Shown: positions 1-6,913 of the stretch, piece by piece | How positions within the stretch are numbered: the stretch's first letter is position 1 | Layout: each line of letters opens with the position of its first letter | Source: Anaerolineae bacterium | GTDB taxonomy: Bacteria > Chloroflexota > Anaerolineae > Aggregatilineales > Phototrophicaceae | DNA length: 36,542 nt | Assembly: GCA_013821665.1 (NCBI GenBank) | Contig: JACDGI010000009.1 | Span: 1 to 36,542, forward strand | Direction: 5' to 3' | Translations under genes and position numbers: made by a program | Notes under the pieces: generated by a model | Seen by the model: only the letters and a program-made list of their open reading frames with translations | Database searches by the model: none | Told to the model about the DNA's origin: nothing

Positions 1-854
1 GTGTGGAGGTTGACCAAACACTGCTGTGTATCAAGAGCGGTCCAACCACCATCACGGGCATAAAGACTGGTTTTGAAGAGGGCTTCGTTGCGACCACCTC
101 TCTGGCAGTGATAGCGGTATAGATTTTCGAGATCGGTAGACGTGGGTTTGGTTGGCGGAATTGGCGAAATGGCAGCGCGAATACCTGGGATCACCGGTGG
201 GGTTGTAAGCACTGGCGGATGCGTCTTATGACTATTTAGAAAGGCATTTAGGCGGCGAATATCGCGTTCGGTGAGCATTTTGGGCATACCGCCACACGTT
301 ACTTTATAAGCCTGACCGTTGATGATGGTGGGTGGCGCGACCACATAACGACCATTGGAAAGGAGATCTATGCCCTGCCCTTTTTGACTATCGATATGCA
401 GTTGATCCGGTAATTTGAAATACAGATGCGGCAGACCGCGACCGGCCGAGCGGACGATGTGGGTTTCGAGCAAGTCGGGGTATTGGGCTTTGAAGGCGTT
501 GAAGACGGTTTCCGAGTCAAAATCTAGCACGACCAATTGGCTGATGCGTCCGGTGACGATGCCGAGGCCAGCAAAACCGCTTTCTGAAAACCATTGCTTA
601 TAGTCATTTTCATTAGCGCGATAGTGTTGAAAGTCTGACCACGGGAGCGCGGGTGTTTTGGGACGCGAGGGATCGAGGTCGCCCAGCAGCGGAATCACCG
701 AGTAGCCGAGATAAAAATAAGCCTCAGCAATCGTTAATAAAGTTGAGAAACCATTAGAAAATTGCAAATCAAATCCTAACTGCCGGGATTTGACTTGCAC
801 GTATGGAAAATTCTCGCTATCATGTGAAATGAAAGCGGATACGTCTGGGCGCAT
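1..854 (-). CDS. Bifunctional DNA primase/polymerase (Prim-Pol) N-terminal domain protein, partial
   Basis: The reading frame starts at the ATG at 854 (an in-frame TGA lies directly before it) and runs off the left edge, so only the first ~284 residues are visible. They match the Prim-Pol domain of plasmid- and phage-type replication proteins: the stretch GLGIVTGRISQLVVLDFDS carries the acidic metal-binding DFD typical of the catalytic site, followed by SAGRGLPHLYFKLP and a GIDLLSNGRYVVAPPTI block. A proline-rich linker (residues ~225-250) then begins a second region whose nature is outside the window. In this family a helicase or PriCT domain often follows; that cannot be checked here. No good Shine-Dalgarno is seen. 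Location beside a ParM-like pair supports a replicon or integrative-element origin. Seen: motifs and frame. Inferred: role in replication initiation. Confidence 0.82.
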   Translation of the reverse strand, partial: MRPDVSAFISHDSENFPYVQVKSRQLGFDLQFSNGFSTLLTIAEAYFYLGYSVIPLLGDLDPSRPKTPALPWSDFQHYRANENDYKQWFSESGFAGLGIVTGRISQLVVLDFDSETVFNAFKAQYPDLLETHIVRSAGRGLPHLYFKLPDQLHIDSQKGQGIDLLSNGRYVVAPPTIINGQAYKVTCGGMPKMLTERDIRRLNAFLNSHKTHPPVLTTPPVIPGIRAAISPIPPTKPTSTDLENLYRYHCQRGGRNEALFKTSLYARDGGWTALDTQQCLVNLH

Positions 855-884
855 TCAATAAAGCTGCCCCGGCGGCTGATGTTG

Positions 885-922
885 AATGCCTTCTCGAACT
901 TGCTAGGGTCGGGGAAGGCATT
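885..922. repeat. Inverted repeat / hairpin upstream of Prim-Pol gene
   Basis: Arms AATGCCTTC (885-893) and GAAGGCATT (914-922) are perfectly complementary with a 20-nt loop. On the plus strand TCGCTTTT follows, so it could be a weak terminator; on the minus strand it lies in the leader of the Prim-Pol gene about 30 nt before its ATG and could affect translation. Confidence 0.4.
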
Positions 923-1096
923 TCGCTTTTATAGGGTAAGTTGTGACGACTGAGCGTCTATGGTGTCCCTATCTTCTTAGGACACATTCCCCTGTTATTC
1001 CATATTGCTCCATCATGACAAATAAAAAAGCATCACCTCGCTTGACCGAAAGTGACGCTCCTTTGTTGGATAACGCAGGTTATTAGTTCTCGTTTA

Positions 1097-1105
1097 TGGT
1101 ATAAT
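1097..1105 (+). promoter_or_regulatory. Extended -10 promoter for candidate small RNA
   Basis: TGGTATAAT at 1097-1105 is a perfect extended -10 (TGnTATAAT). No good -35 is present at the usual distance, as is common for extended -10 promoters. Predicted start of transcription is near 1112, just before three hairpins; no open reading frame with a ribosome binding site follows. Confidence 0.5.
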
Positions 1106-1111
1106 AGAGAA

Positions 1112-1200
1112 CATACGTCGGACTCGGTCACGCGAGTTCGGCAGTCCATTTGAAACCTAAAGGCTTCTGCACGACGACGAGTACCACCTCGTCGTTTTGC
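1112..1200 (+). ncRNA. Candidate small structured RNA
   Basis: An ~88-nt unit downstream of a perfect extended -10. It can fold into three hairpins: 1119-1126/1133-1140 (CGGACTCG with CGAGTTCG, one G-U pair), a weaker one at 1152-1167 (GAA.CCT/AGG.TTC, flanked by GCAG/CTGC), and a strong final stem 1174-1181/1188-1195 (ACGACGAG with CTCGTCGT, loop TACCAC) that continues into TTTTGC like an intrinsic terminator. No known RNA family was recognised. The promoter and hairpins are seen; that they make an RNA is inference. Confidence 0.35.
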
Positions 1201-1772
1201 ATTATGGAACTGTTAAACCTCAGTATAATCCCCACCACCAACTCGCGCAACTGAATTTTACCGTTTGCAGCAGGGAAAGTTTCACACTTACAGTGGAATC
1301 ACATCGTATCTAGGCGATTGTGTGCAGCAGGTGCTGAGATCGATGCCGCCATAGGTGACAACACCGTACCGAAGCGCAAGCCAATTAAAAGGCCCTGCTC
1401 ACTTGGTCAAGTGATAGCAAAAGGCCGAAACGCGACAGTAAGGAGGGGCAGCTATCGAATCTTCTGTGAGACACATTCATAAAATGGTCAAAATTTGGCA
1501 TGAAGTTGAGTAATCAAGCGCTTTTAAGAATTCGAAGCATCCATGATTGATTTCAACCTTTCGTGAAGTAACTTCAGACAGATAAATCGTCTCAAAGTGC
1601 TCGATTAGCCGCTAAAATCACCAGTTTACTTCGCAGAATATACCTTCCCTGTAGTATCCTACCGCCGCCTTTCGTCCTTTTGCTATCGCTTGATGGAATT
1701 ATTTTAATAGACATTTGTTATGCACAGGGATTTTACGGTAAGTATATAGTCGTTTTCTCGGATTAGCGGTCA

Positions 1773-1778
1773 TATAAT
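1773..1778 (+). promoter_or_regulatory. -10 box upstream of secreted phosphoesterase gene
   Basis: A perfect TATAAT lies 30 bases before the TTG start at 1809. The -35 region (about 1750-1755) is poor. Predicted leader is about 24 nt and includes the TAAGGA ribosome binding site at 1796-1801. Confidence 0.4.
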
Positions 1779-1808
1779 CATCCTATTTATAACGCTAAGG
1801 ATACGACA

Positions 1809-2381
1809 TTGCGCCCACAATATTCTGGCGGAATTCTAGGACAAGGGACTGTTAAGTTCTTTGGGTATCTAGCCGTTGCCATGCTTGTGCTCATAGGAGT
1901 AACGCCTGCTGTAGATGCCCAATTAACGTCTAAAAACCAACCCCACCTGCTGGCAAGCCAGCCCTTTAGCTCGCCCTGTGTAAAGGGAAAAGGAACTTTA
2001 GGATCAGTTACCCTTTGTATTACTAATCCGCAGGACAACAATACGGTATCTGGATTAGTGACTGTCGAAGCGGTGTTGAGCGGACAAACTCCCGATCTTC
2101 GACGAGCGAAGCTGATGTTCGAGTTGAACGGAGAGGTGGTACTAACCGACTATTTGGCCCCCTATATCTTTGTATTGCCAACCGATCACTTTCCCAATGG
2201 CGTGAAAACGCTTTCTGTCGTGGCCGAACTGAATGATGGAACTGTAACTCATGCAGCCACAATCAATCTTCAAATTAATAACGACACGAGCAGTGTGTCT
2301 GATCAAGCCGCCGGATTTACGCCCTATACAGCTCCCCCGCCCCCCACCGGGCCAACCCTTTATGGTCGCAGCGGACGGTGA
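1809..2381 (+). pseudogene. Secreted metallophosphoesterase, 5' part (signal peptide and Ig-like domain) before a frameshift
   Basis: This is the first half of a gene whose second half continues in another frame from about 2346. The start is TTG at 1809, seven bases after TAAGGA. Residues ~16-36 form a signal peptide or membrane anchor ending in VDA-Q, giving export. Residues ~65-150 resemble a bacterial Ig-like domain (NPQDNNTVSGLVTVEAVL start, strand-rich). A proline-rich linker PYTAPPPPTG then leads into the catalytic part, but in this frame the protein ends eleven residues later at 2381. The break lies in a C5-G-C6 tract at 2334-2345; dropping one base joins this frame to the catalytic domain. 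It may be a real inactivating insertion, a slippage phase switch or a sequencing error; sequence alone cannot decide. Confidence 0.7.
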
Positions 2382-3363
2382 TGGTGTCAGCGGTGAATCA
2401 ACAGCAGTTCCCGATCTGATCGCATCCTGGAATCCTGGTATGTTTTTGTATCTGGGTGATGTATACGAGGATGGGACCTATACTGAGTTCTATAACTGGT
2501 ATGGTTCAGGGGCGAATTATTACTCGCGGTTTCGGTCGATTACGAACCCTACGGTAGGCAATCACGAGTATACGAACGGTGAGGCACCCGGTTATTTTAA
2601 GTACTGGAACAACCCGCCTTCATACTATAGTTTTGACACCGCTGGATGGCATTTCATAAGCTTGAATTCGAATATCCCTAGAGATATGGGAGTGGAAAAA
2701 CCAGAATATAGTTGGCTGGCCCGGGATTTGGCGCAAAACGCATCCCAATGTACGCTCGCTTATATGCACGCACCCCGCTACAGCATCGGGAGCGAGGGCG
2801 GTACGGAACCAGTGGCTCCAATGTGGGCGTTGCTCGTCAACAATCAAGCGGACATCTTCCTAACAGGACATGATCATAATTATCAGCGTTGGCAGCCGCT
2901 CGATGCTTCAGGTAACTTTAATCCTGAGGGTATCACTCAATTTGTCGTGGGCAGTGGTGGACACGGCATTCGCCCCTTCGTGAGTAGCGATACGCGCATG
3001 GTCAAGGGCATAGACGACGTGCAGGAAACCCCGGGTGCCCTTCGGCTACAGTTATATAGTGATCGGGCGACCTTCGAATACATCAACGCCGCTGGCCTTG
3101 TACTCGATTCAGGAGAAATTCCCTGCCACAAAGCAATCTCAAACTTCACCTTTCATGTTCCGAGTTTCTCAACGGCCAATCTGCGTGATTGTCCGGCCAC
3201 CAATTGCAGCCGTATTAAGTCGCTCTCACCGGGAACCCAAGTTATTGTTCTAAGTCAGGTTACGGGAGAAGTGGTGAGTGGGAGCGCCATCTGGTATGAA
3301 GTCTCGGTTGACGACCTGCATGGGTACATCCATAGTTCTCTGCTTATTGGAACGCCTCAATAA
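2347..3363 (+). pseudogene. Secreted metallophosphoesterase, 3' part (calcineurin-like catalytic domain plus SH3b domain)
   Basis: Continuation of the gene starting at 1809, in the +1 frame. The calcineurin-like phosphoesterase core is complete: first metal site in FMVAADGDGVSG, then LYLGDVYEDG (GDxx), TVGNHEYTNG (GNHE), the YMHAPRYS histidine and TGHDHNYQRW (GHDH). This is the layout of extracellular purple-acid-phosphatase-like and alkaline-phosphatase-like enzymes that cleave phosphomonoesters or diesters with a two-metal centre. The last ~70 residues (FTFHVPSFSTANLRDCPAT onwards) form a bacterial SH3 domain, likely for cell-wall or surface attachment. No start codon with a ribosome binding site precedes this part, so it should be made only if the frameshift at 2334-2345 is bypassed or is an artefact. 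Substrate unknown. Confidence 0.8.
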
Positions 3364-3391
3364 CACTGAGTCACGATGCGGAGAAGACAAG

Positions 3392-3508
3392 TTAATGGGC
3401 ACCATTTTTGATGGTTTCGAGGGTTTCACGGTCGCTGACCAGACGAATGATGGGCGGATTATGGTCTACTCGTGAGTAACTCACAAATAATTCGCGGATT
3501 GCTGACAT
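3392..3508 (-). pseudogene. 38-residue open frame with TIR-like N-terminus, likely remnant
   Basis: The frame runs from ATG at 3508 to TAA at 3392. It begins MSAIRELFVSYSRVDHN, strongly like the first strand and loop of a TIR domain (FxSYSRxD), then changes to PPIIRLVSDRETLETIKN and stops. A TIR domain needs ~130 residues, so this is either a fused remnant of two genes or a tiny gene of unknown role. No convincing ribosome binding site is seen. A 13-bp palindrome GTGAGTaACTCAC at 3472-3484 lies inside it. Confidence 0.3.
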
Positions 3509-3567
3509 CACATTTGCTCAAAAAAACTAAACCCATTCTACGGGATCATCACTTGCTGCTTGCGTAT

Positions 3568-4125
3568 CTATTCATCCTCGAAAATATCAGCAACTGCTAG
3601 CTGAAATCCCGGCAGCACGTCGCCGCCTTCCAACACATCCCCTACTCGCAAACGTTTAACCGACTGGCCGGGTATCCATACATCAATCGTCTTTGTGTCC
3701 GTGTCAGCCAACCACAGTACCGTACCGGTTGTCATATAATTAGCAGTCTTTATTGCCATGTCAGCAGGTTTATTCCCCGGTGACAAGACTTCAATTGCTA
3801 AATCAGGCGCGACGGGGTTATAGGCCACCTTTTTTGGGCGTACGGGTTGTCGCTTATAGGACATGAAAGCGGCATCGGGTATGTAATCTTCGCCGTTGAT
3901 CACGTATCCCCCATCAGAGCCGGTTATCCGTCCTAATTTGTTCGTGAGTACGTAACCTCCAAAGTAGACAATTAAGTTGGCGGCTGCCCCTGATGATTCG
4001 TTGTTGGATACCACTTCAACGATCTCCCCGGCGATGTATTCAAAATTGCGATCCCGATTTTCAGGCCGCATCACGAATTCGTAGAACGCTTCTTTGGTCA
4101 CCAACTTCTGCTGTAGGTTAAGCAT
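3568..4125 (-). CDS. Uma2 family endonuclease (PD-(D/E)XK fold)
   Basis: A 185-residue protein of usual Uma2 (DUF820) length. Family marks in order: an N-terminal helix with FVMRPENRDRNFEYIAGEIVE, YIPDAAFMSYKR (the P-D of the active site), PDLAIEVLSPGNKPADM (the E-x-V/L with following K) and the C-terminal VGDVLEGGDVLPGFQLAVADIF. These residues form a PD-(D/E)XK nuclease site; the biological target of Uma2 proteins is not established, and they are abundant in Cyanobacteria and Chloroflexota. The ATG at 4125 has AGGAG seven bases before it. The stop of the upstream Uma2 gene (4135-4137) touches this site, so the two are co-translated. Confidence 0.88.
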   Translation of the reverse strand: MLNLQQKLVTKEAFYEFVMRPENRDRNFEYIAGEIVEVVSNNESSGAAANLIVYFGGYVLTNKLGRITGSDGGYVINGEDYIPDAAFMSYKRQPVRPKKVAYNPVAPDLAIEVLSPGNKPADMAIKTANYMTTGTVLWLADTDTKTIDVWIPGQSVKRLRVGDVLEGGDVLPGFQLAVADIFEDE

Positions 4126-4134
4126 GTCAAACTC

Positions 4135-4671
4135 CTATGCGAATAGCTCGGCAACAGCCAGTGTGAAACCGGGCAGCACGTTGCCGCCATCTAACACATC
4201 GCCCATTGAATATGTTTTCATCGGTTTACCGGGCGCATATACATCCACACTGCGAGACTTATTGTAAATTTCCCATAGTAAGATACCAGCACGGCGGTAG
4301 ATTTCACGCTTCTCACGAATAGCCTCTGCCTTATCTGTAGGGGATATGATTTCTACGGCCCACAGTGGCGCTACAGGGTCAGGATATTCATCACTCATCT
4401 CAGTGGGTTTATAGGCAAAGTCCGGCGCAATCGTATTGCCAACGATGTTATAGGCACCATCTCCACTCGTGGTATGACAGGGAAGATTGAGTTCGCGACA
4501 AAAAAGGCGGACAACAAAAACGAGCACATCCCCCAATTCTGAATTGCGTGTGCGGCTCGGTGACATTTCGACAATTTCCCCGTTGATGAATTCCAACTGG
4601 CGGTCTTCGTTCTCCGGTAAGCTGGCGAAAGTGACAAATTCTTCGAAGGTCATCTCATGTTGTTTTAGCAT
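4135..4671 (-). CDS. Uma2 family endonuclease (PD-(D/E)XK fold)
   Basis: Second Uma2 protein, 178 residues from the ATG at 4671, which follows AAAGGA at good spacing; an upstream TTG at 4704 would add 11 residues and has no such site. The family pattern is clear: MTFEEFVTFASLPENEDRQ, EFINGEIVEMSP, TIAPDFAYKP, LWAVEIISPTDKAEAIREKR and the C-terminal GDVLDGGNVLPGFTLAVAE. Acidic D and E-x-I residues plus the lysine after SPTD fit the nuclease site. It is a distant paralogue of the next gene rather than a fresh copy. It starts about 70 bases after the ParM-like gene ends and could be on the same transcript. Function unknown. Confidence 0.88.
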   Translation of the reverse strand: MLKQHEMTFEEFVTFASLPENEDRQLEFINGEIVEMSPSRTRNSELGDVLVFVVRLFCRELNLPCHTTSGDGAYNIVGNTIAPDFAYKPTEMSDEYPDPVAPLWAVEIISPTDKAEAIREKREIYRRAGILLWEIYNKSRSVDVYAPGKPMKTYSMGDVLDGGNVLPGFTLAVAELFA

Positions 4672-4741
4672 TGCCCTATCCTTTTGAATCAGCTTGCCCT
4701 CCAATTATTGCATACTTTGCAGGGCTGTGACAAAGGGCGGT

Positions 4742-5815
4742 TCATTTCTTTGCATTGAGCCGTGCCAGCGCCAGCCTTAGACCCCCTGCCGCGTTTAAAT
4801 CGGCAGGATGTAAGCCCGAAAACTCGCGCCAGCCGATGTAGTCGATGACTTTGCCGTACCATGTTTGCAGATGCGGAATGATATAGGAGGCGTTCCCACC
4901 GACAATCAGTAAGCTGTTGATGTCTTTGAGTCCATCGTAGCGGGTGTCGAGCGCATTGTTCGCCAGCCAGTCGGCATACTGCTTTGCCAGATGATCGAGC
5001 ATCGTTTTGAGGTCAATGGACGCGCCACCGAACTGAAGCACATAATCCCCACTGGCACTGGCAAGGCGTAACACACGGTCAATGTCATCAAGTGTGACAG
5101 CGGTGAGGTCTCCCCCTGCCCCTTTGACCCATTCGAGCAGCGGCAAACGGATGTGGGTGTTGCCACCACCATTGGCGATGCTGGATTGCGGCAGGTCAGC
5201 GGGGTTGAATGCGCCGTTGTGCAAGCGGAACACGTTGGCGGTATACGCGCCCACATCGAGCAGCACCACATCGCCAGCTAACTTGCCTGCCAGCGGTGAT
5301 TTGTTTCCATTGCCATCCAGCATGAAACAGCCAATGGCCGCATAGCCTTCGGGCAGTACCGATACACTGCTATAAGACCATTCGCGCGGCTTCTTGTCGC
5401 CTTTGAGCTTGATTTCAACACCATGAGTGCTGTAGGCATCGGTCATAGGCTTTTTGAGGTCGTTATACATGGCCGGTGGGCATAAGAGCGTAATATCCAC
5501 GCTGCCGGATTTGATGCCCAGCCGTGCTAAGGCATAAGCGGTTAAGAACTGATGATGTTCGCCGCCATAGCGGTTGGCACCCATATGGCGGTCGATGCCC
5601 TGCCGGTTGAGGATGAGCGCGTCATCACCAATGGCATAAGTGTTATCGTGCCATTCCGCCGAGGTGAAATCGAGTTCATGCCCCTGCTCTAGCCCCAAGG
5701 TTTGGGAGGTGATGCGGGTGCGAATGCTGGCGAAGCTGATACTCTTTTTGGAACCTGCTAGCATGGCACAGGTGTTGCCGTTGCCGCAGTCGACTGATGC
5801 GATATAATTTGTCAT
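4742..5815 (-). CDS. ParM/StbA-like actin-type ATPase (plasmid segregation)
   Basis: A 357-residue actin-fold protein. Visible nucleotide-site blocks: phosphate-1 loop VDCGNGNT near residue 8-15, phosphate-2 loop LLDVGAYTANVFR in the middle, then ANGGGNTHIRL, and the adenosine motif LLIVGGNASYI near the C-terminus. These fit ParM/Alp-type plasmid-partition filaments, which push DNA copies apart in the cytoplasm with a DNA-binding adaptor. Here the adaptor candidate is the gene directly upstream (5877-6317). ATG at 5815 is chosen because GAGGCAGG stands at good distance; a TTG at 5830 is possible. The ribosome binding site can pair with GCCT at about 5833-5836 in a small hairpin. Its presence suggests a plasmid, a plasmid-like phage or an integrated element. 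Confidence 0.83.
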   Translation of the reverse strand: MTNYIASVDCGNGNTCAMLAGSKKSISFASIRTRITSQTLGLEQGHELDFTSAEWHDNTYAIGDDALILNRQGIDRHMGANRYGGEHHQFLTAYALARLGIKSGSVDITLLCPPAMYNDLKKPMTDAYSTHGVEIKLKGDKKPREWSYSSVSVLPEGYAAIGCFMLDGNGNKSPLAGKLAGDVVLLDVGAYTANVFRLHNGAFNPADLPQSSIANGGGNTHIRLPLLEWVKGAGGDLTAVTLDDIDRVLRLASASGDYVLQFGGASIDLKTMLDHLAKQYADWLANNALDTRYDGLKDINSLLIVGGNASYIIPHLQTWYGKVIDYIGWREFSGLHPADLNAAGGLRLALARLNAKK

Positions 5816-5846
5816 GTTGGCCTGCCTCAATCAGGCTAATCTGAAG

Positions 5847-5870
5847 CCCGTTGTCCACCAACGGGTTTTT
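5847..5870 (+). terminator. Strong hairpin with T-run between parR-like and parM-like genes
   Basis: CCCGTTG (5847-5853), loop TCCAC, CAACGGG (5859-5865), then TTTTT (5866-5870) on the plus strand. This is a textbook terminator shape but on the strand opposite the genes, so it may stop antisense transcription. On the minus strand the same stem lies between the two partition genes without a T-run and could act as a processing or attenuation hairpin. Confidence 0.5.
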
Positions 5871-5876
5871 CAATTC

Positions 5877-6317
5877 TTATTGAAACATGGAGAGAAAATT
5901 TTCGATGAGAGCATCATCGGACACGGGTAGCGATGGTTTGGCTTCTGCTATAGGCGGTGCCGCTAATGGGATGGGCGGATTATAAGTTATGGATTGTCCT
6001 GTGCCAATAACTGTTGGTTGCTGTTGCTGCTTGAGAATTTGCATGAACTGCTCCAGCGCTTCGGCTGTGCTGGGCGCAAATTGAGTTTTATATTGCGGGA
6101 AGGCATCGAATAAAACGGACAGGTCACCCTGCTCCAAGGCATAATAAAGAGCGACCGCTTTGCGAAGATTGGTAATCTCTTGTTTTCCGTTTTTCCAAAA
6201 ATCGAGAATATTTTCAACATGCTGATCAGTTGGATGGTCATTGCGAAACTGATACTTGCGTGTGTGACGTGGAACCGGCTTACGCTTGGGTTGGTTTTTT
6301 TTCTTCGCTGCCATCAT
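5877..6317 (-). CDS. Small basic ParR-like adaptor / DNA-binding protein
   Basis: A 146-residue protein with a lysine/arginine-rich N-terminus (AAKKKNQPKRKPVPRHTRKY). Residues ~25-75 (RNDHPTDQHVENILDFWKNG, then a helix TNLRKAVALYYAL) look like the ribbon-helix-helix pattern of plasmid partition proteins of ParR type: short strand, D-Q-x-I/V helix, then a second helix. The rest is Gln/Pro-rich with a conserved-looking C-terminal tail ALIENFLSMFQ, which could bind the actin filament as ParR tails do. Two ATGs start the frame (6317, 6314); AGGAG fits the second better. It lies directly before the ParM-like gene. Family assignment is inference from pattern and position, not from a clear signature. 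Confidence 0.6.
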   Translation of the reverse strand: MMAAKKKNQPKRKPVPRHTRKYQFRNDHPTDQHVENILDFWKNGKQEITNLRKAVALYYALEQGDLSVLFDAFPQYKTQFAPSTAEALEQFMQILKQQQQPTVIGTGQSITYNPPIPLAAPPIAEAKPSLPVSDDALIENFLSMFQ

Positions 6318-6445
6318 TCGCTCCTAATGGGTCGCTCTAGTGTGTGTCGCACCTAGGTGCGTCTAATGAGTTGCTGACTCTGTACAGTTTAAACATTTCA
6401 TGTGTATAATTCAAGATCAACTCTATAGAATAAAGGAACTATAAG
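6318..6445. promoter_or_regulatory. Divergent control region with perfect 14-bp palindrome (candidate operator or centromere)
   Basis: The 128-bp gap between the ParR-like gene and the MerR-type gene holds CGCACCTAGGTGCG at 6348-6361, a perfect palindrome, with nearby partial GTCG/GTCT half-repeats, and CTGTACAG at 6380-6387. ParR proteins bind sites upstream of their own operon, and MerR proteins bind dyads between -35 and -10, so either could own it. Only one full copy is present, which is fewer than a usual parC array. Confidence 0.5.
6405..6410 (+). promoter_or_regulatory. -10 box of MerR-type gene
   Basis: TATAAT lies 36 bases before the ATG at 6446; the -35 region is weak, which would fit an activated or repressor-controlled promoter. 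AAAGGAA (6433-6438) is the ribosome binding site. Confidence 0.4.
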
Positions 6446-6913
6446 ATGAAAACAGGGAAAGCCGCTAAACTCTTTGGAGTCGACCCCAATACAATTATGG
6501 ATTGGACGAGCCGTTTTCCCGGTTTTTTTACAGCCGAATCAAAGGGAGAAGTTCACAGCCAGCGCGAATATCAGCCGGAAGATCTGATTATACTGAATAC
6601 GATCCGCGTAGCACGCAAGCAGAATGCGCCGTGGGAGAAAATACGGGCTGATCTGGAAGCTGGAGAGCGCGAAACGACACTTCCACCCGAAGCTATGACA
6701 CTTGAAGGTGAGAGCGCTTTGACTCTCTACAGTGAACTCCGGACTACTCAGCTAGAATTACGGAGTACCAAAGAGGAAAACGAGAGGCTTCGTGCTTCAT
6801 TGAGTGAAAAAGACAAAGCGCTGATGGATAAATCTGAAGAAGTCGGTAAGTGGAAAGCACTGGCCGCACTGTATGAGCAGATGTGGAAGGACGAGAAGGG
6901 CAGTGATAAATAA
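6446..6913 (+). CDS. MerR-like helix-turn-helix protein with coiled-coil tail
   Basis: A 155-residue protein. Residues 1-60 fit a MerR-like winged helix: MKTGKAAKLFGVDPNTIMDW for the turn, then a wing with YQPEDLIILNTI. Residues ~90-145 form a charged coiled coil (LRSTKEENERLRASLSEKDK), used by this family for dimerisation. There is no metal-binding Cys set, so it is not a classical mercury sensor. ATG at 6446 follows AAAGGA by eight bases. It is divergent from the ParR/ParM pair across a palindromic region and may regulate it, or be a DNA-binding organiser of the element; both are inference. Similar MerR-coiled-coil proteins are common on plasmids and integrative elements. Confidence 0.72.
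   Translation: MKTGKAAKLFGVDPNTIMDWTSRFPGFFTAESKGEVHSQREYQPEDLIILNTIRVARKQNAPWEKIRADLEAGERETTLPPEAMTLEGESALTLYSELRTTQLELRSTKEENERLRASLSEKDKALMDKSEEVGKWKALAALYEQMWKDEKGSDK

Larger units (their letters stand above)
855..1808. other. Long non-coding stretch (~950 bp) between Prim-Pol and phosphoesterase genes
   Basis: No credible gene is seen on either strand. It holds an inverted repeat at 885-893/914-922 (AATGCCTTC / GAAGGCATT) followed by TCGCTTTT, a candidate small RNA unit at 1097-1200, and a perfect CACTTGgtCAAGTG palindrome at 1400-1413. A short open stretch at about 1319-1480, with only a TTG start, looks basic (PKRKPIKRP) but has no recognisable family and is not called a gene. Confidence 0.5.

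Noticed and set aside
1112-1200. tRNA or known riboswitch
   Set aside because: No acceptor stem, T-arm or known riboswitch core could be recognised; kept only as an unassigned small RNA candidate.
1319-1480. Short basic open stretch with TTG start
   Set aside because: No ribosome binding site, no family, too short to support as a gene.
1787-2041. 84-residue minus-strand open frame
   Set aside because: Lies opposite the signal-peptide and Ig-like part of the phosphoesterase gene and has no domain; shadow frame.
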